A stretch of DNA of 34,060 bases, taken from positions 1 through 34,060 of the forward strand of contig CACIAQ010000019.1 of the NCBI GenBank assembly GCA_902584635.1, in the 5' to 3' direction. This stretch comes from an uncultured Alphaproteobacteria bacterium (GTDB lineage Bacteria > Pseudomonadota > Alphaproteobacteria > Rhodobacterales > Rhodobacteraceae). The position numbers and the translations under genes are program-made. Positions 1 to 8,557 of the stretch are shown in pieces (the first letter of the stretch is position 1; each line of letters begins with the position of its first letter). The notes beneath the pieces were generated by a model. It was not told where the DNA came from and made no database searches. It was given only the letters and a program-made list of their open reading frames with translations.

Positions 1-42
1 GGGATATCTCGATGGGATCTTACATTGAAAATTAAAATTTGA

Positions 43-1269
43 CTAAGTTGCTTCTGAATACACAAGCTTCTCTTTGATAGGTAGGTGAATAAGCGCCGCA
101 AAGACTGCGAGTGCAGCGTCGAGTAGCCAAACAGTAGTATAGTCTCCTGTAATACTGAAGAAGAAACCTCCAAGATATGCGCCAAGAAAGCCACCGATCT
201 GATGCGAAAAGAGTGCGAAGCCAAAAAGAGTTGCCATGAATTGTGGACCAAACATCTTTCCTACCAGTCCAGCAGTTGCCGGTATAACAGAAAAATATGT
301 TAGTCCTAAGGCAATAGAAAACAGCATGACAGATATCAGGTCCTTAGGAGAGACAAGAAAAAGGAGCACAATTATACATCGAGCAAAGTAAGTATAAGCT
401 AGAAAAATTCGCATACTCCTTTTTGATATATACCAACCAGCAAATATACTTCCTAGAATGTTGAAAAGGCCAATAAGGCCTAAGGACCATCCGGAAACGG
501 TAGGTGAAAAACCACACACCTGGATGACACCTGGCATGTGGGTAGCTATAAAGGCAACATGAAATCCACAGACGAAGAAACCAGCTACCAAGTAAATATA
601 GCTTGGTGTTTTAAAAGCAATGTTGAGGGTATCAGACAAGCTTCTGTCAGCAGTATTATTAAACGTGTTTTGTTCTACTCTCGACCTAAGTAGAAAGGAA
701 AGGGGCAATACCAGCAGTAAAATTAGAGATAAGAATAAAATACAATAAACCCAACCAAAATTTACAATTATAAACCCTGCGATTGGCGCTAATATTAATT
801 GCCCTAAGGATGAGCCAGCATTTATAAAACCAAACGCCATTCCTACTTTTTCCTGTGGTATAAGTCTATTTACTGAGGCAAGGACGACGGGAAGACCGGC
901 GATCCCAAGTCCACTAGATGCAATAACTCCCAATGATATTGCCAGAGTAAATGCTGTAGTTGAATAAGGAATTAAGAGGGTGCCTAAAAGACTGAGTAAA
1001 ATTCCAACTGTTAAAGTTTTCCCGGACCCATATTTATCTGCAATCATTCCCCCAAACGGTGAGATTGTACCAATAAACAGTTGCCCAAGAGCGAAGGCAA
1101 AACTGATTTGTAGGTAATCTAACGTTTCAGATTGGTTGATACCTTCAATTGTAAGGGAAAGAGAGTTACGACTTCCAAACACTGCAGCCACAATACACGA
1201 GGCAGCTATAACAATTAGCAAATATTTTTGGTCTTTACCTTGCTCTTTTGGGATGTTGGATAATGCCAT
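43..1269 (-). CDS. MFS family transporter
   Basis: This 408-residue protein is almost entirely hydrophobic, with about twelve predicted membrane segments, the usual size and layout of a major facilitator superfamily permease of the inner membrane. A loop after the second segment reads GGMIADKYGSGKT, which fits the MFS signature between helices 2 and 3 (G-x-x-x-D-x-x-G-x-x). It would move a small solute by secondary transport, but the sequence does not reveal the substrate. The ATG at 1269 is preceded by a GAGAG ribosome-binding site at suitable distance. The gene is divergent from purF across 138 bases, so the two may share a control region, but nothing links it to purine metabolism. I am sure of the family and have no opinion on the substrate. 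Confidence 0.85.
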   Translation of the reverse strand: MALSNIPKEQGKDQKYLLIVIAASCIVAAVFGSRNSLSLTIEGINQSETLDYLQISFAFALGQLFIGTISPFGGMIADKYGSGKTLTVGILLSLLGTLLIPYSTTAFTLAISLGVIASSGLGIAGLPVVLASVNRLIPQEKVGMAFGFINAGSSLGQLILAPIAGFIIVNFGWVYCILFLSLILLLVLPLSFLLRSRVEQNTFNNTADRSLSDTLNIAFKTPSYIYLVAGFFVCGFHVAFIATHMPGVIQVCGFSPTVSGWSLGLIGLFNILGSIFAGWYISKRSMRIFLAYTYFARCIIVLLFLVSPKDLISVMLFSIALGLTYFSVIPATAGLVGKMFGPQFMATLFGFALFSHQIGGFLGAYLGGFFFSITGDYTTVWLLDAALAVFAALIHLPIKEKLVYSEAT

Positions 1270-1334
1270 GATAAACTCTCTCTTAAGTTCTCGATTAGAA
1301 CTAAAAAAGTTAATTGTAAAGGAAAATTAATTAT

Positions 1335-1377
1335 CCTATCAATTTAAGTGATTTTTCTTTGGTGACCTTGTGATAGG
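1335..1377. repeat. Inverted repeat in the MFS-purF divergent gap
   Basis: CCTATCA (1335-1341) and its exact complement TGATAGG (1371-1377) flank 29 bases between the two divergent start codons. It lies 31 bases before the purF start and could be an operator or a leader hairpin. A 7-bp match in AT-rich DNA can occur by chance. Confidence 0.25.
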
Positions 1378-1407
1378 GTAGTAGGGATACAAACAAATGG
1401 AGAATCT

Positions 1408-2865
1408 GTGTTCCTTCCGCTTGATGATGATCGACCAAAAGATGAGTGTGGGGTCTTTGGTATTTATGGGCATGACGATGCCGCAGCTATAACTACACTT
1501 GGATTACATGCGCTTCAGCATAGGGGCCAGGAATCTGCTGGTATTGTTACGTTTGATAAGAATCATTTCCATGCAGAAAGAAGGATTGGTTTAGTAAGCG
1601 AACATTTCACCAAACAGAGTATTATAGATAGGCTTTCTGGAAATACAGCAATCGGCCATGTTCGTTATTCAACGACTGGAGGAACTGTGTTGAGAAATGT
1701 ACAACCACTCTTCGCCGACCTAACGGTTGGAGGGTTTGCAATAGCGCATAATGGGAACCTTACAAATGGGCTCACATTACGGCACGAATTAAAAAAAGAA
1801 GGAGCGATCTTTCAATCTACGTCAGATACAGAAACTATTCTTCAATTAGTAGCACGATCAAAAAAAGGTAATACAATTTCAAGATTTATCGATGCGCTTT
1901 CTCAGATCGAAGGTGCCTACGCTTTGGTCGCATTAACAAACAAAAAATTAATTGGAGTAAGAGACCCGTTGGGAATTAGGCCGCTGGTGCTTGGTCAATT
2001 AGACGGAAACTATATACTGACTTCAGAAACCTGTGCTTTAGACATTATTGGTGCAAAGTTTATTAGGGAGGTGGAAAATGGTGAGATAGTGGTAATAACT
2101 GACAATACTATCGAGAGTATTAAACCCTTTCCACAAGTCAAACCAAGGCCATGTATTTTCGAGTATATCTATTTCTCAAGGCCTGACAGTATCGTAGGAG
2201 GATTAAGTGTTTATAAATGTCGCAAGGCCTTTGGTAAAGAACTGGCTAAAGAATCTTTTGTCCAAGCTGACATGGTTATCCCGGTTCCAGATAGCGGGGT
2301 GCCAGCTGCAATAGGTTATGCAGAACAGTCTGAGATACCATTTGAAACTGGGATTATTAGAAACCACTATGTTGGCCGAACATTTATCGAACCCCAGCAG
2401 TCTATAAGAGCATTCTCGGTCAAGCTAAAGCATAACGCGAATAAGATTTTAGTTGATGGAAAGAAGGTAATATTAGTTGATGACTCACTGGTTAGAGGTA
2501 CTACATCTATAAAAATTGTTAGAATGATGCGGGATGCAGGAGCCCACGAGGTACACATGCGCATAGCTGCACCGCCCATAAAGTATCCAGATTATTATGG
2601 GATTGACACGCCTGTAAAAGAAAATTTACTAGCGGCAAATAACGAGCTTAATGAAATAAGGGATATGTTAGACGTTGATAGTATAGCCTACTTATCGATT
2701 GATGGCCTATACCGTGCAATGGGTCATAAAGATGGAAGAGATCCCAAAAGCCCGAGTTACACGGATCACTGTTTTACGGGTGATTATCCAACTACCCTAA
2801 TGGATCAAAGTGGAGAAGAAAATATCAGACAACTATCTCTACTTTTTGAAACTGAAAAAGAATAA
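1408..2865 (+). CDS. purF: Amidophosphoribosyltransferase
   Basis: PurF catalyses the first committed step of purine synthesis, making 5-phosphoribosylamine from PRPP and glutamine in the cytoplasm. Cys14, in ECGVFGIYGH, is the expected N-terminal nucleophile after removal of a short propeptide. The glutaminase half follows (HALQHRGQESAGI, GHVRYSTTG, AHNGNL, STSDTE). The C-terminal phosphoribosyltransferase half carries the PRPP loop VILVDDSLVRGTTS at about residues 354-367. Length (485) is normal. Of the four cysteines that bind a 4Fe-4S cluster in the Bacillus enzyme, only Cys249 and one near the C-terminus (TDHCFTG) remain; the position in KYPDYYGID is Asp. This points to a cluster-free enzyme, as I recall for alphaproteobacterial PurF. 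The start is GTG, chosen because GGAGA lies just upstream and the nearby ATG at 1397 is out of frame. Confidence 0.97.
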   Translation: MFLPLDDDRPKDECGVFGIYGHDDAAAITTLGLHALQHRGQESAGIVTFDKNHFHAERRIGLVSEHFTKQSIIDRLSGNTAIGHVRYSTTGGTVLRNVQPLFADLTVGGFAIAHNGNLTNGLTLRHELKKEGAIFQSTSDTETILQLVARSKKGNTISRFIDALSQIEGAYALVALTNKKLIGVRDPLGIRPLVLGQLDGNYILTSETCALDIIGAKFIREVENGEIVVITDNTIESIKPFPQVKPRPCIFEYIYFSRPDSIVGGLSVYKCRKAFGKELAKESFVQADMVIPVPDSGVPAAIGYAEQSEIPFETGIIRNHYVGRTFIEPQQSIRAFSVKLKHNANKILVDGKKVILVDDSLVRGTTSIKIVRMMRDAGAHEVHMRIAAPPIKYPDYYGIDTPVKENLLAANNELNEIRDMLDVDSIAYLSIDGLYRAMGHKDGRDPKSPSYTDHCFTGDYPTTLMDQSGEENIRQLSLLFETEKE

Positions 2866-2873
2866 GTAAGTTT

Positions 2874-3512
2874 TTATTTTACAACTGTAAAGGTTGCATC
2901 ATTTTCTAGACTATTATCTCTCACAATTCGAGTTGGACCTAACTTTGATACGCAAAAATCGATGACTTTTGACGCATTTGCGTAATAAATATTTTGTGAC
3001 GAAATTTTACTCTTTTTTGATGTTTGTAAGTTAAAAATCATAGCAGTTTTTGTGTAAGACCAGCATTCAGATAGGCAACTAAATAGATACTGTTCCCATA
3101 ATGAAACGTTTGTTGTTGTAGCTAGGTTATAAGTACCAGACATAGTTACAAAGTCCTTTTTTGATGATGGCTTGCTATCGATTTTGAATCTAAGATTCTC
3201 CTTCGAAAACTTACTACGACAATGTTTTATAAACTTTGGATTAATATCAAATCCCTCATAGTTAAACTTAATTTTATTATGGTTCCTATTTAGATAATCA
3301 GCGAAGGAACCGCACCCACAACCAATATCAGCAATTTCCAGGACAATATCGTTTCTCGAAATTTTCTGAATTTCCTTGAGGATTAAATCAAATCGTTTTT
3401 CTTGACGCGCAGTTGAAGCCCAAAAAACTCCTTTAGCTGTAGGCCCAAACTTTTCAAACCTTTTTGAGTATTGAGAATTAATTTCAGTTTCTAATAATGC
3501 CCAGCTTTTCAT
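2874..3512 (-). CDS. Class I SAM-dependent methyltransferase
   Basis: This 212-residue protein has a clear Rossmann-type methyltransferase core. Motif I is IADIGCGCGSF at about residues 60-70, followed by an acidic strand end (YEGFDINPKFI) that would hold the ribose of S-adenosylmethionine. The N-terminus (YSKRFEKFGPTAKGVFWAST) resembles a group of small, uncharacterised bacterial methyltransferases. The acceptor substrate cannot be told. The gene converges on purF with 8 bases between the stop codons and is divergent from the quinone reductase gene. No good ribosome-binding site precedes the ATG at 3512. I am confident of the fold only. Confidence 0.75.
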   Translation of the reverse strand: MKSWALLETEINSQYSKRFEKFGPTAKGVFWASTARQEKRFDLILKEIQKISRNDIVLEIADIGCGCGSFADYLNRNHNKIKFNYEGFDINPKFIKHCRSKFSKENLRFKIDSKPSSKKDFVTMSGTYNLATTTNVSLWEQYLFSCLSECWSYTKTAMIFNLQTSKKSKISSQNIYYANASKVIDFCVSKLGPTRIVRDNSLENDATFTVVK

Positions 3513-3624
3513 TTTTTAGTACAATCAAATTACAATTCACTTAATCATGTAGTATATTCAAATCGCCTGAGGAAAATCCTCTGCTACTAATTTAAACATA
3601 AAGAGAAGAATAGGAATATTAAAG

Positions 3625-4626
3625 ATGGGCACGAGTATGATGAAAGCAATAACCTATAGTGAATTCGGTATATCTACTGATGTTTTAAAATTAAAAGAGC
3701 TTCCGATTCCAAAACCAGGTAAAGGTGAGGTACAAGTTTCCCTCCAATTCTCTGGTTCCAACCCATCAGATGCAAAGTCAAGAGCAGGAAATCGGCCTGG
3801 AGTTACTAAACCACAGTTTGAGCAGATCGTTCCAAACTCCGACGGCTCTGGGGTTATTAGTGCTGTTGGAGAGGGCGTTCAGGAAAGTCGAATTGGACAA
3901 AGAGTGTGGATTTGGAACGGTCAATGGCAACGACCAAACGGAACTGCAGCAGAGTATATTACGGTTCCAAGTACTCAAGCTGTCGAAATGCCAGGTGATA
4001 TGTCTTATGAAACGGGTGCTTGTTTGGGAATTCCTGGACTAACTGCTTCGTATTGCACGTTGGGAGATGGACCAGTTAAAGGGAAAACAGTGTTTGTATC
4101 TGGAGGAGCGGGGGCAGTAGGACATACGTGCATACAATTGGCCAAGTGGTCTGGTGCAAATGTAATCGCCTCTGGATCTGAAGACGGGTTCGAACACATT
4201 AGAGATGCGGGTGCAGACCATGTATTTGATTATAGAGATCCCAATTTATCCAAAAAGATTTTAGACATAGTTCCTGCAGGAGTTGACCGAGCTATAGAAG
4301 TGGAATTTGGGGAGAATGTAAATCTCTTGCACAAGATTGTCAGACAAAATGGAGAGATTTCTCTGTATGGGGCTGCAAAAAATATGAACCCTATATTTCC
4401 TTTTGGACCCTACCTTTTCAAGGCTTTAAAGATTAATATTGCACTGATTTATATTTTGCCTAAGCAAGACAGAGATATTGCTATACAAGCGTTACATGAT
4501 GCTCATTCAGACGGTGCTCTTAAGATGGCGGTTGGTGGTGTTTTTAACCTTGAGGAATGTGCATTATCTCATGATGCCACATTAACTCCTGGTAGAAAGG
4601 GTAGTGTTCTTATAAAATTAAAATAG
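3625..4626 (+). CDS. Zinc-less MDR oxidoreductase, quinone reductase-like
   Basis: This 333-residue cytoplasmic protein belongs to the medium-chain dehydrogenase/reductase superfamily, near NADPH:quinone oxidoreductase and zeta-crystallin. It has an N-terminal GroES-like domain, then a Rossmann fold with nucleotide loop VSGGAGAVGHTCIQLAK at about residues 155-171. The catalytic-zinc cysteine found in alcohol dehydrogenases is absent: the matching segment reads SGSNPSDAKSRAG. Likely activity is NADPH-dependent reduction of a quinone or enone, but the natural substrate is unknown. The ATG at 3625 has an AGGAA element about 8 bases upstream; in-frame ATGs at 3637 and 3640 are possible but less well placed. 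It stands alone, followed by a hairpin shared with the convergent gene. Confidence 0.85.
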   Translation: MGTSMMKAITYSEFGISTDVLKLKELPIPKPGKGEVQVSLQFSGSNPSDAKSRAGNRPGVTKPQFEQIVPNSDGSGVISAVGEGVQESRIGQRVWIWNGQWQRPNGTAAEYITVPSTQAVEMPGDMSYETGACLGIPGLTASYCTLGDGPVKGKTVFVSGGAGAVGHTCIQLAKWSGANVIASGSEDGFEHIRDAGADHVFDYRDPNLSKKILDIVPAGVDRAIEVEFGENVNLLHKIVRQNGEISLYGAAKNMNPIFPFGPYLFKALKINIALIYILPKQDRDIAIQALHDAHSDGALKMAVGGVFNLEECALSHDATLTPGRKGSVLIKLK

Positions 4627-4643
4627 TTTATTTAGTTCTATAG

Positions 4644-4676
4644 GCAGACGGATAGACATAAAGTCCACCCGTCTGC
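4644..4676. terminator. Hairpin between convergent genes
   Basis: GCAGACGG (4644-4651) pairs perfectly with CCGTCTGC (4669-4676); a small inner GAC/GTC stem can form in the 17-base loop. It sits in the 60-base gap between two convergent genes, where a two-way terminator is expected. The flanks are AT-rich but carry no long T run, so termination strength is uncertain. Confidence 0.55.
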
Positions 4677-4686
4677 GAAATCGATT

Positions 4687-5307
4687 TTAAATATGCATCA
4701 ACATTCGTGAAGATTTAAGCGCTCCTAAATCGTTAGCTTTTTCAACTAGAGCGGCAAAATCTGGGTTTTGTGACATTGCGTCTACTGATGTCCCCCAATG
4801 TTCTAGCGAGTTAAATCGATAAACCACGCCCATCATCTCATGGTCTGAGGCCAACATAGGCACACCAACTCCCATTGAAACATCAAGACTTTTCGTAAGC
4901 GCATCCATTTCAGGTGCAAGTTCAAGAGCCTTAGAAAGATTTTTTCGAGGCATGTGATACATGCGTTGAACAAGGATTGGTCTCGGAGGATTGGTAGGAG
5001 CTCCATAAGCCATCCTAAAAAGGTTAGGACCTCTTAGTTCTCCTGCGGGGCTCGCTGAGCGTTCATCCATGAGTGCAGCCATGTCAGAGTCTCCAGAAAA
5101 ACTTTGGAAAGCTGTCGCGCCCTTTGAAAATGACTCATACATACTCATAAGGACTAAATCACCAACACCCTGCCCAACAATCACTTTCCACAAGCGAGTT
5201 GTTGCTCCATGCTTGGCAAGTATTTCGCTTCCTCTCTTAAATCTGAGCTCAGCTAATTTTTCTTTACCTACGTCAGGTGTTACTTCTCTAATAGATACTA
5301 CATTCAT
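4687..5307 (-). CDS. Tandem ferredoxin-like-fold protein, function unknown
   Basis: I do not recognise a named function for this 206-residue protein. The two halves look like copies of one unit: strand (VVSIREV / ILVQRMYHM), helix, a strand pair around a glycine-rich turn, then a helix rich in small residues (GATAFQSFSGDSDMAALMDE / GTSVDAMSQNPDFAALVEKA). This order fits two fused dimeric alpha-beta-barrel units of the NIPSNAP/EthD/antibiotic-monooxygenase type, which often bind small aromatic or heme-like ligands. The halves share order more than identity. A strong ribosome-binding site (GGAGG) precedes the ATG at 5307, so it is well translated. It is divergent from hemG, a loose context for a heme link. 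Confidence 0.6.
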   Translation of the reverse strand: MNVVSIREVTPDVGKEKLAELRFKRGSEILAKHGATTRLWKVIVGQGVGDLVLMSMYESFSKGATAFQSFSGDSDMAALMDERSASPAGELRGPNLFRMAYGAPTNPPRPILVQRMYHMPRKNLSKALELAPEMDALTKSLDVSMGVGVPMLASDHEMMGVVYRFNSLEHWGTSVDAMSQNPDFAALVEKANDLGALKSSRMLMHI

Positions 5308-5439
5308 TGGTCCCTCCTTTTTTTAGTTCAAATATTGTACTATCATAGCAATTATCTTTTAAAAAAATATGACAAAAACTTCTTATAAAAAAAAAAAAAT
5401 GATAAAATATTTTCGAACATGTTAAAAAATTTGTCATAA

Positions 5440-5958
5440 ATGAAAAAAACCCTCATTATATATTCCACTACAGATGGGCAAACAAAAAGGATTTGTGACC
5501 GAATAATCGATTTCTCAAAGAGAAAATCGAAAATAACTCTATGTGGAATAGAGAACGCTCCCGAGATCGATTTAGCTCAATACTCAAAAATAGTGATTGG
5601 AGCCAGCATTAGATATGGAAAACATAATCCGCTAGTATATGAGTTTGTTAAAGTAAACAGAGATGAGCTACAAAAAAAATCTACTGCGTTTTTCACAGTA
5701 AATGTTGTTGCTAGGAAAAAGGAAAAAAACCAACCAAATACTAATCCCTATATGAAAAAATTCTTAGAATTATCGGAGTGGCAACCGGATAAATTAGCAG
5801 TTTTTGCGGGAAGGATTGACTATCCTAGTTACAGGTTTTTAGATCGCCTAATTATTCGATTTATTATGCTTATAACAAAAGGTCCAACAGATACAAGCCA
5901 GACATATGAGTTTACTGACTGGAACAAAGTTGCAAATTTTGCGAAGGAAGTTTTATAA
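5440..5958 (+). CDS. hemG: Protoporphyrinogen IX dehydrogenase (quinone), HemG type
   Basis: HemG oxidises protoporphyrinogen IX to protoporphyrin IX in heme synthesis, using FMN and passing electrons to membrane quinone. The 172-residue protein is a long-chain flavodoxin. The N-terminal FMN phosphate loop reads STTDGQTKRI (residues 9-18), and GASIRYGKH follows at about residues 54-62. The loop that separates HemG from ordinary flavodoxins is present (VNVVARKKEKNQPNTNPY), matching E. coli HemG closely by memory, as does the C-terminal TDWNKVANFAKE. The leader is extremely AT-rich, includes a run of 13 A (5387-5399), and shows no ribosome-binding site before the ATG, so translation may be leaderless or weak. 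It ends at a strong hairpin. Confidence 0.93.
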   Translation: MKKTLIIYSTTDGQTKRICDRIIDFSKRKSKITLCGIENAPEIDLAQYSKIVIGASIRYGKHNPLVYEFVKVNRDELQKKSTAFFTVNVVARKKEKNQPNTNPYMKKFLELSEWQPDKLAVFAGRIDYPSYRFLDRLIIRFIMLITKGPTDTSQTYEFTDWNKVANFAKEVL

Positions 5959-5968
5959 CTTTAAAAGT

Positions 5969-5992
5969 GGGAGAGGGCTGTTACCCCCTCCC
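5969..5992. terminator. Intrinsic terminator between hemG and the heat-shock gene
   Basis: GGGAGAGGG (5969-5977) pairs with CCCCCTCCC (5984-5992) in a 9-position stem with one A-C mismatch and a 6-base loop. TGTTAATTTTATTT follows on the plus strand, and the minus-strand side is TTTTAAAG. It lies in the 42-base gap between convergent genes and can serve both. Confidence 0.8.
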
Positions 5993-6000
5993 TGTTAATT

Positions 6001-6450
6001 TTATTTAATTTTTATAAGACGTGGCTTCTTTTCTTCTGGAACTACTCTCTCTAATTCTATTGAGAGCATTCCGTCTTTTAAAGCCCCGTCTTTAACGATT
6101 ATGTCGTCGGCTAAAGTGAATTTACGAGTAAAATTTCTGGAAGCGATACCTCGATAGACTTTATTATCGCTTTCTTCAACGGTTTTCATTGATTTGATTG
6201 TCAAAACGCCGTCCGCTAGTTCAACGTCTATATCAGATTTACTGTAGCCGGCTAATGCCATTTCAATTGTGTACTTATAGTCATCGTGTTGTACGATATT
6301 ATAATGGGGAAACCCCACATTAGTGTCACTCTGGTGCGCTGCGTAGTCCCAAAGGCGATCAAACGTCTTATCAAAACCAACGGCAAAGGGTGAAAATGTA
6401 TTAGTGTCAAATGCCTGTAAGGCACTTCTTAGTGTGCTTAAACTATTCAT
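6001..6450 (-). CDS. ibpA: Small heat-shock protein, IbpA/Hsp20 family
   Basis: This 149-residue ATP-independent chaperone binds unfolding or aggregated proteins. Its start region (SALQAFDTNTFSPFAVGFDK) and core match IbpA: FPHYNIV, then the alpha-crystallin domain with AGYSKSDIDVEL, a YRGIASRNFTRKFTLAD segment and DGMLSIELERVVPEEKKP. The tail PRLIKIK carries the I-x-I-like motif used in oligomer assembly. An open frame continues to 6507, but the ATG at 6450 has an AGGAG site and matches known IbpA N-termini, so I start there. A sigma-32-like promoter and a ROSE-like RNA thermometer lie just upstream, so heat induction is expected at both transcription and translation. Confidence 0.95.
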   Translation of the reverse strand: MNSLSTLRSALQAFDTNTFSPFAVGFDKTFDRLWDYAAHQSDTNVGFPHYNIVQHDDYKYTIEMALAGYSKSDIDVELADGVLTIKSMKTVEESDNKVYRGIASRNFTRKFTLADDIIVKDGALKDGMLSIELERVVPEEKKPRLIKIK

Positions 6451-6454
6451 TATT

Positions 6455-6503
6455 ATCTCCTTTATTAAGCAAGATTTATGTGAGTAGACCCGATTAGGCG
6501 TCC
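6455..6503 (-). promoter_or_regulatory. ROSE-like RNA thermometer in the ibpA leader
   Basis: The minus-strand leader can fold into two hairpins. The gene-proximal one pairs ATCTT(G)CT (6475-6468) with AGGAGAT (6461-6455) around a TAATAA loop: seven base pairs with a single bulged G (6470), masking the ribosome-binding site. A TTGCT motif opposite AGGA with one odd G is the hallmark of ROSE elements in heat-shock gene leaders. An upstream hairpin (6502-6487) pairs GAC(G)CC with GGGTC, also with one bulged G. Position, motif and downstream gene agree; folding was done by eye. Confidence 0.75.
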
Positions 6504-6512
6504 ACATTTTTT

Positions 6513-6540
6513 AGATGGGTACTGAAAAAAAAATTACAAG
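6513..6540 (-). promoter_or_regulatory. Sigma-32 (RpoH)-like promoter of ibpA
   Basis: On the minus strand a CTTGTAA box (6540-6534) is followed after 14 bases by CCCATCT (6519-6513). This fits the heat-shock consensus CTTGAAA / CCCATnT at allowed spacing. The predicted start, near 6506, would give a leader of about 55 bases that begins at the ROSE-like hairpins. Confidence 0.75.
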
Positions 6541-6565
6541 ATGTATGCTTGTAAAAAGTGTATTT

Positions 6566-8445
6566 TTATTTTTCCGTTAGCCCATAAGGTTTGAGGGCAG
6601 ATATTAACTCGTTAAGATATGTTTTATCACTCGCAGTGAAATATTCTTTATGAATAATTTCACCTGTTTTACCCTTTCCGTCGATGGCTTTATGTAGCTC
6701 GAACATTTTTTTTGCTTTCTTCTTACTTCCCTTCAACTCATACAGATAAGCAAGCTGCAAATATAATGTTTGGTCAACCCCACTCCAATTATGCTTTTCA
6801 TTTAATTTCATAAGAGCGAATCTCTCAGATTTCTCATATTGTTTATTTTCAATTAAAGCGTGATTGTACATATAAAATATCCATGCCGCATGGTGGGGAT
6901 TCGACAACATTATTTTTTCATAGTTTTCTATTGCTTCTCCTAACATGCCACAGGAGTGAATAACTAGATTTGCCATACCTAAATCTGAATGATCTTTTGA
7001 AGCTTGTAATAGAGTAGGTATCCTTCCACAGGCTTCATCATACTTTTTTAAAAATAATTCAATTAAGCCTGCTAGAGCTTTAGGTGTTGTCCATTCGGGA
7101 AACTCATCAATAGCATTCAATGCAATAGAATAGGCTTTTCCCATATCTCTTTTGGGATCATCCGACATTCTCATAGTGACTTTTCTCCAATGAACCCATG
7201 CCATCATAAAATTTAATTGTCGGTGGTTTGGATCTAGCTCTATGGCCTTTTTCCATAGCCTTTCGGCTTTTTCACTTCCCTCCATCGTTTTAAGGCCAAA
7301 AGCAGCCCATGCATTGAGAAAATGTCTATACGCTTCTGGGTTAGTGAAATAATTTTTCTGGGTTAACTGTGATCCGCTTGTCTTAACTCTCATCTGCTCC
7401 AAAATGGCTATACTTATCTTTTCTTGAACTGGAAAAAGTTCCTTTAACTCCTTAAAGTCAAAAAGTTTTGACCATACAACCTCACTCTTTTTGAGATCAG
7501 TCATTTGTAAAGAAACGCGATAGGCTCCTTCAGCACCCTGAACATCTCCTCTTAAAAGATATTGAATGCCATAGTTTTCTAATATCTCGCTATCAGAGTA
7601 ATTTTTCTCTTGAACATGTTTACCAGTGCTAGAGGAAGATACCAATATTGAGTCATTGATTGATAAGGTAGAGATAATATTACTTATTATTCCCAATCCT
7701 ATGAAGTCATTATCAGATTTCCCAGTTTGATTTTCAAATGGAATGACCAAAACTGAGGGTTTATCCGTTGGCATCGTTTGAATTTTGCTTACTGGTTTTG
7801 TATCTGATTGGAGATAAAAAATAATTCCAATAACTACTACTGCGAATACGGAGGCTACAATACCTAAATTTCGTAGTACCGGATTTGAAGATGTTCTTAG
7901 AATTCGTTTTTGCGATTTACTTCAAAGAATATCATAGGCGTGAAATTCATTTTCTTTGACTTTTTGTACACCAAGATCATTGAAGGATAAATTTACTTTT
8001 CCTTTAACTAAATCAAATATTGACTTGGAAATCGTTACTCCTGAAGGTTGAGCCAAGGCCTCTAGTCTCGCTGCAATATTAACGCCATCTCCAAGAAGAT
8101 TTCGCTTCTCTTTTATTACGTCACCCATATGTATTCCAACTCGAAATTGCAACTTAATTGGAAGATTATTCTGAGAGTAAAATTCTCTTAGACGTCCTTG
8201 GAATTCAGATGCGCATTCAACAGCTGATACGGCACTAGGGAATTCGGCAAAGAAAGAGTCGCCACCAGAATTAAAGAGACGCCCTTCATATTTTTTGAAC
8301 AGATCTTTAAGAATATTTTCGCACGCTCGAAGAGTTTTTACTGACTCATTCTCATTTTTTTCCATATGCTTGCTATAGCCAACGACGTCAGTTGCAAAAA
8401 TAACAGCTAGTTTTCTATTTATGGTGTTAATCGTTATGCTCTCAT
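6566..8445 (-). pseudogene. Adenylate/guanylate cyclase-TM-TPR gene with in-frame stop
   Basis: Two open segments in the same frame form one gene. The upstream part (8365 to 7922, extending back to about 8431) is a class III nucleotide cyclase domain: RKLAVIFATDVVGYSKHME with the metal Asp, FNSGGDSFFAEF, and LGDGVNIAARLEALA. It ends at TGA (7924-7922). The same frame then runs on through a membrane segment (GIVASVFAVVVIGIIFYLQ), a TolB/FlgO-like domain (SVLVIPFENQTG) and TPR-like repeats to 6566. Intact relatives are single proteins of about 600 residues in exactly this order. The 5' end is also odd: the frame through the essential Asp has no ATG, GTG or TTG; the ATG at 8445 is one base out of phase, and only an ATT (8431) with upstream GAGAG could start it in frame. 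Decay or base errors are both possible. Confidence 0.75.
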
Positions 8446-8557
8446 AGAAATTTATATATAGAACTGTTAATCAAATATATCGCAAATGGGTAATTTGTGT
8501 ATATTAAAACTTGTTTGGTAAGCGGTTCTAAGTGGCAAAATTATTAACAAATATGGG

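Noticed and set aside
6451-6507. A 19-residue N-terminal extension of the heat-shock protein
   Set aside because: It would start inside the thermometer hairpin region; the ATG at 6450 has the ribosome-binding site and matches known IbpA N-termini.
7922-7924. The in-frame TGA as a selenocysteine or tryptophan codon
   Set aside because: It lies in a linker before the membrane segment, not at an active site, no obvious selenocysteine-insertion hairpin follows, and TGA is used as an ordinary stop elsewhere, for example at 12578-12580.
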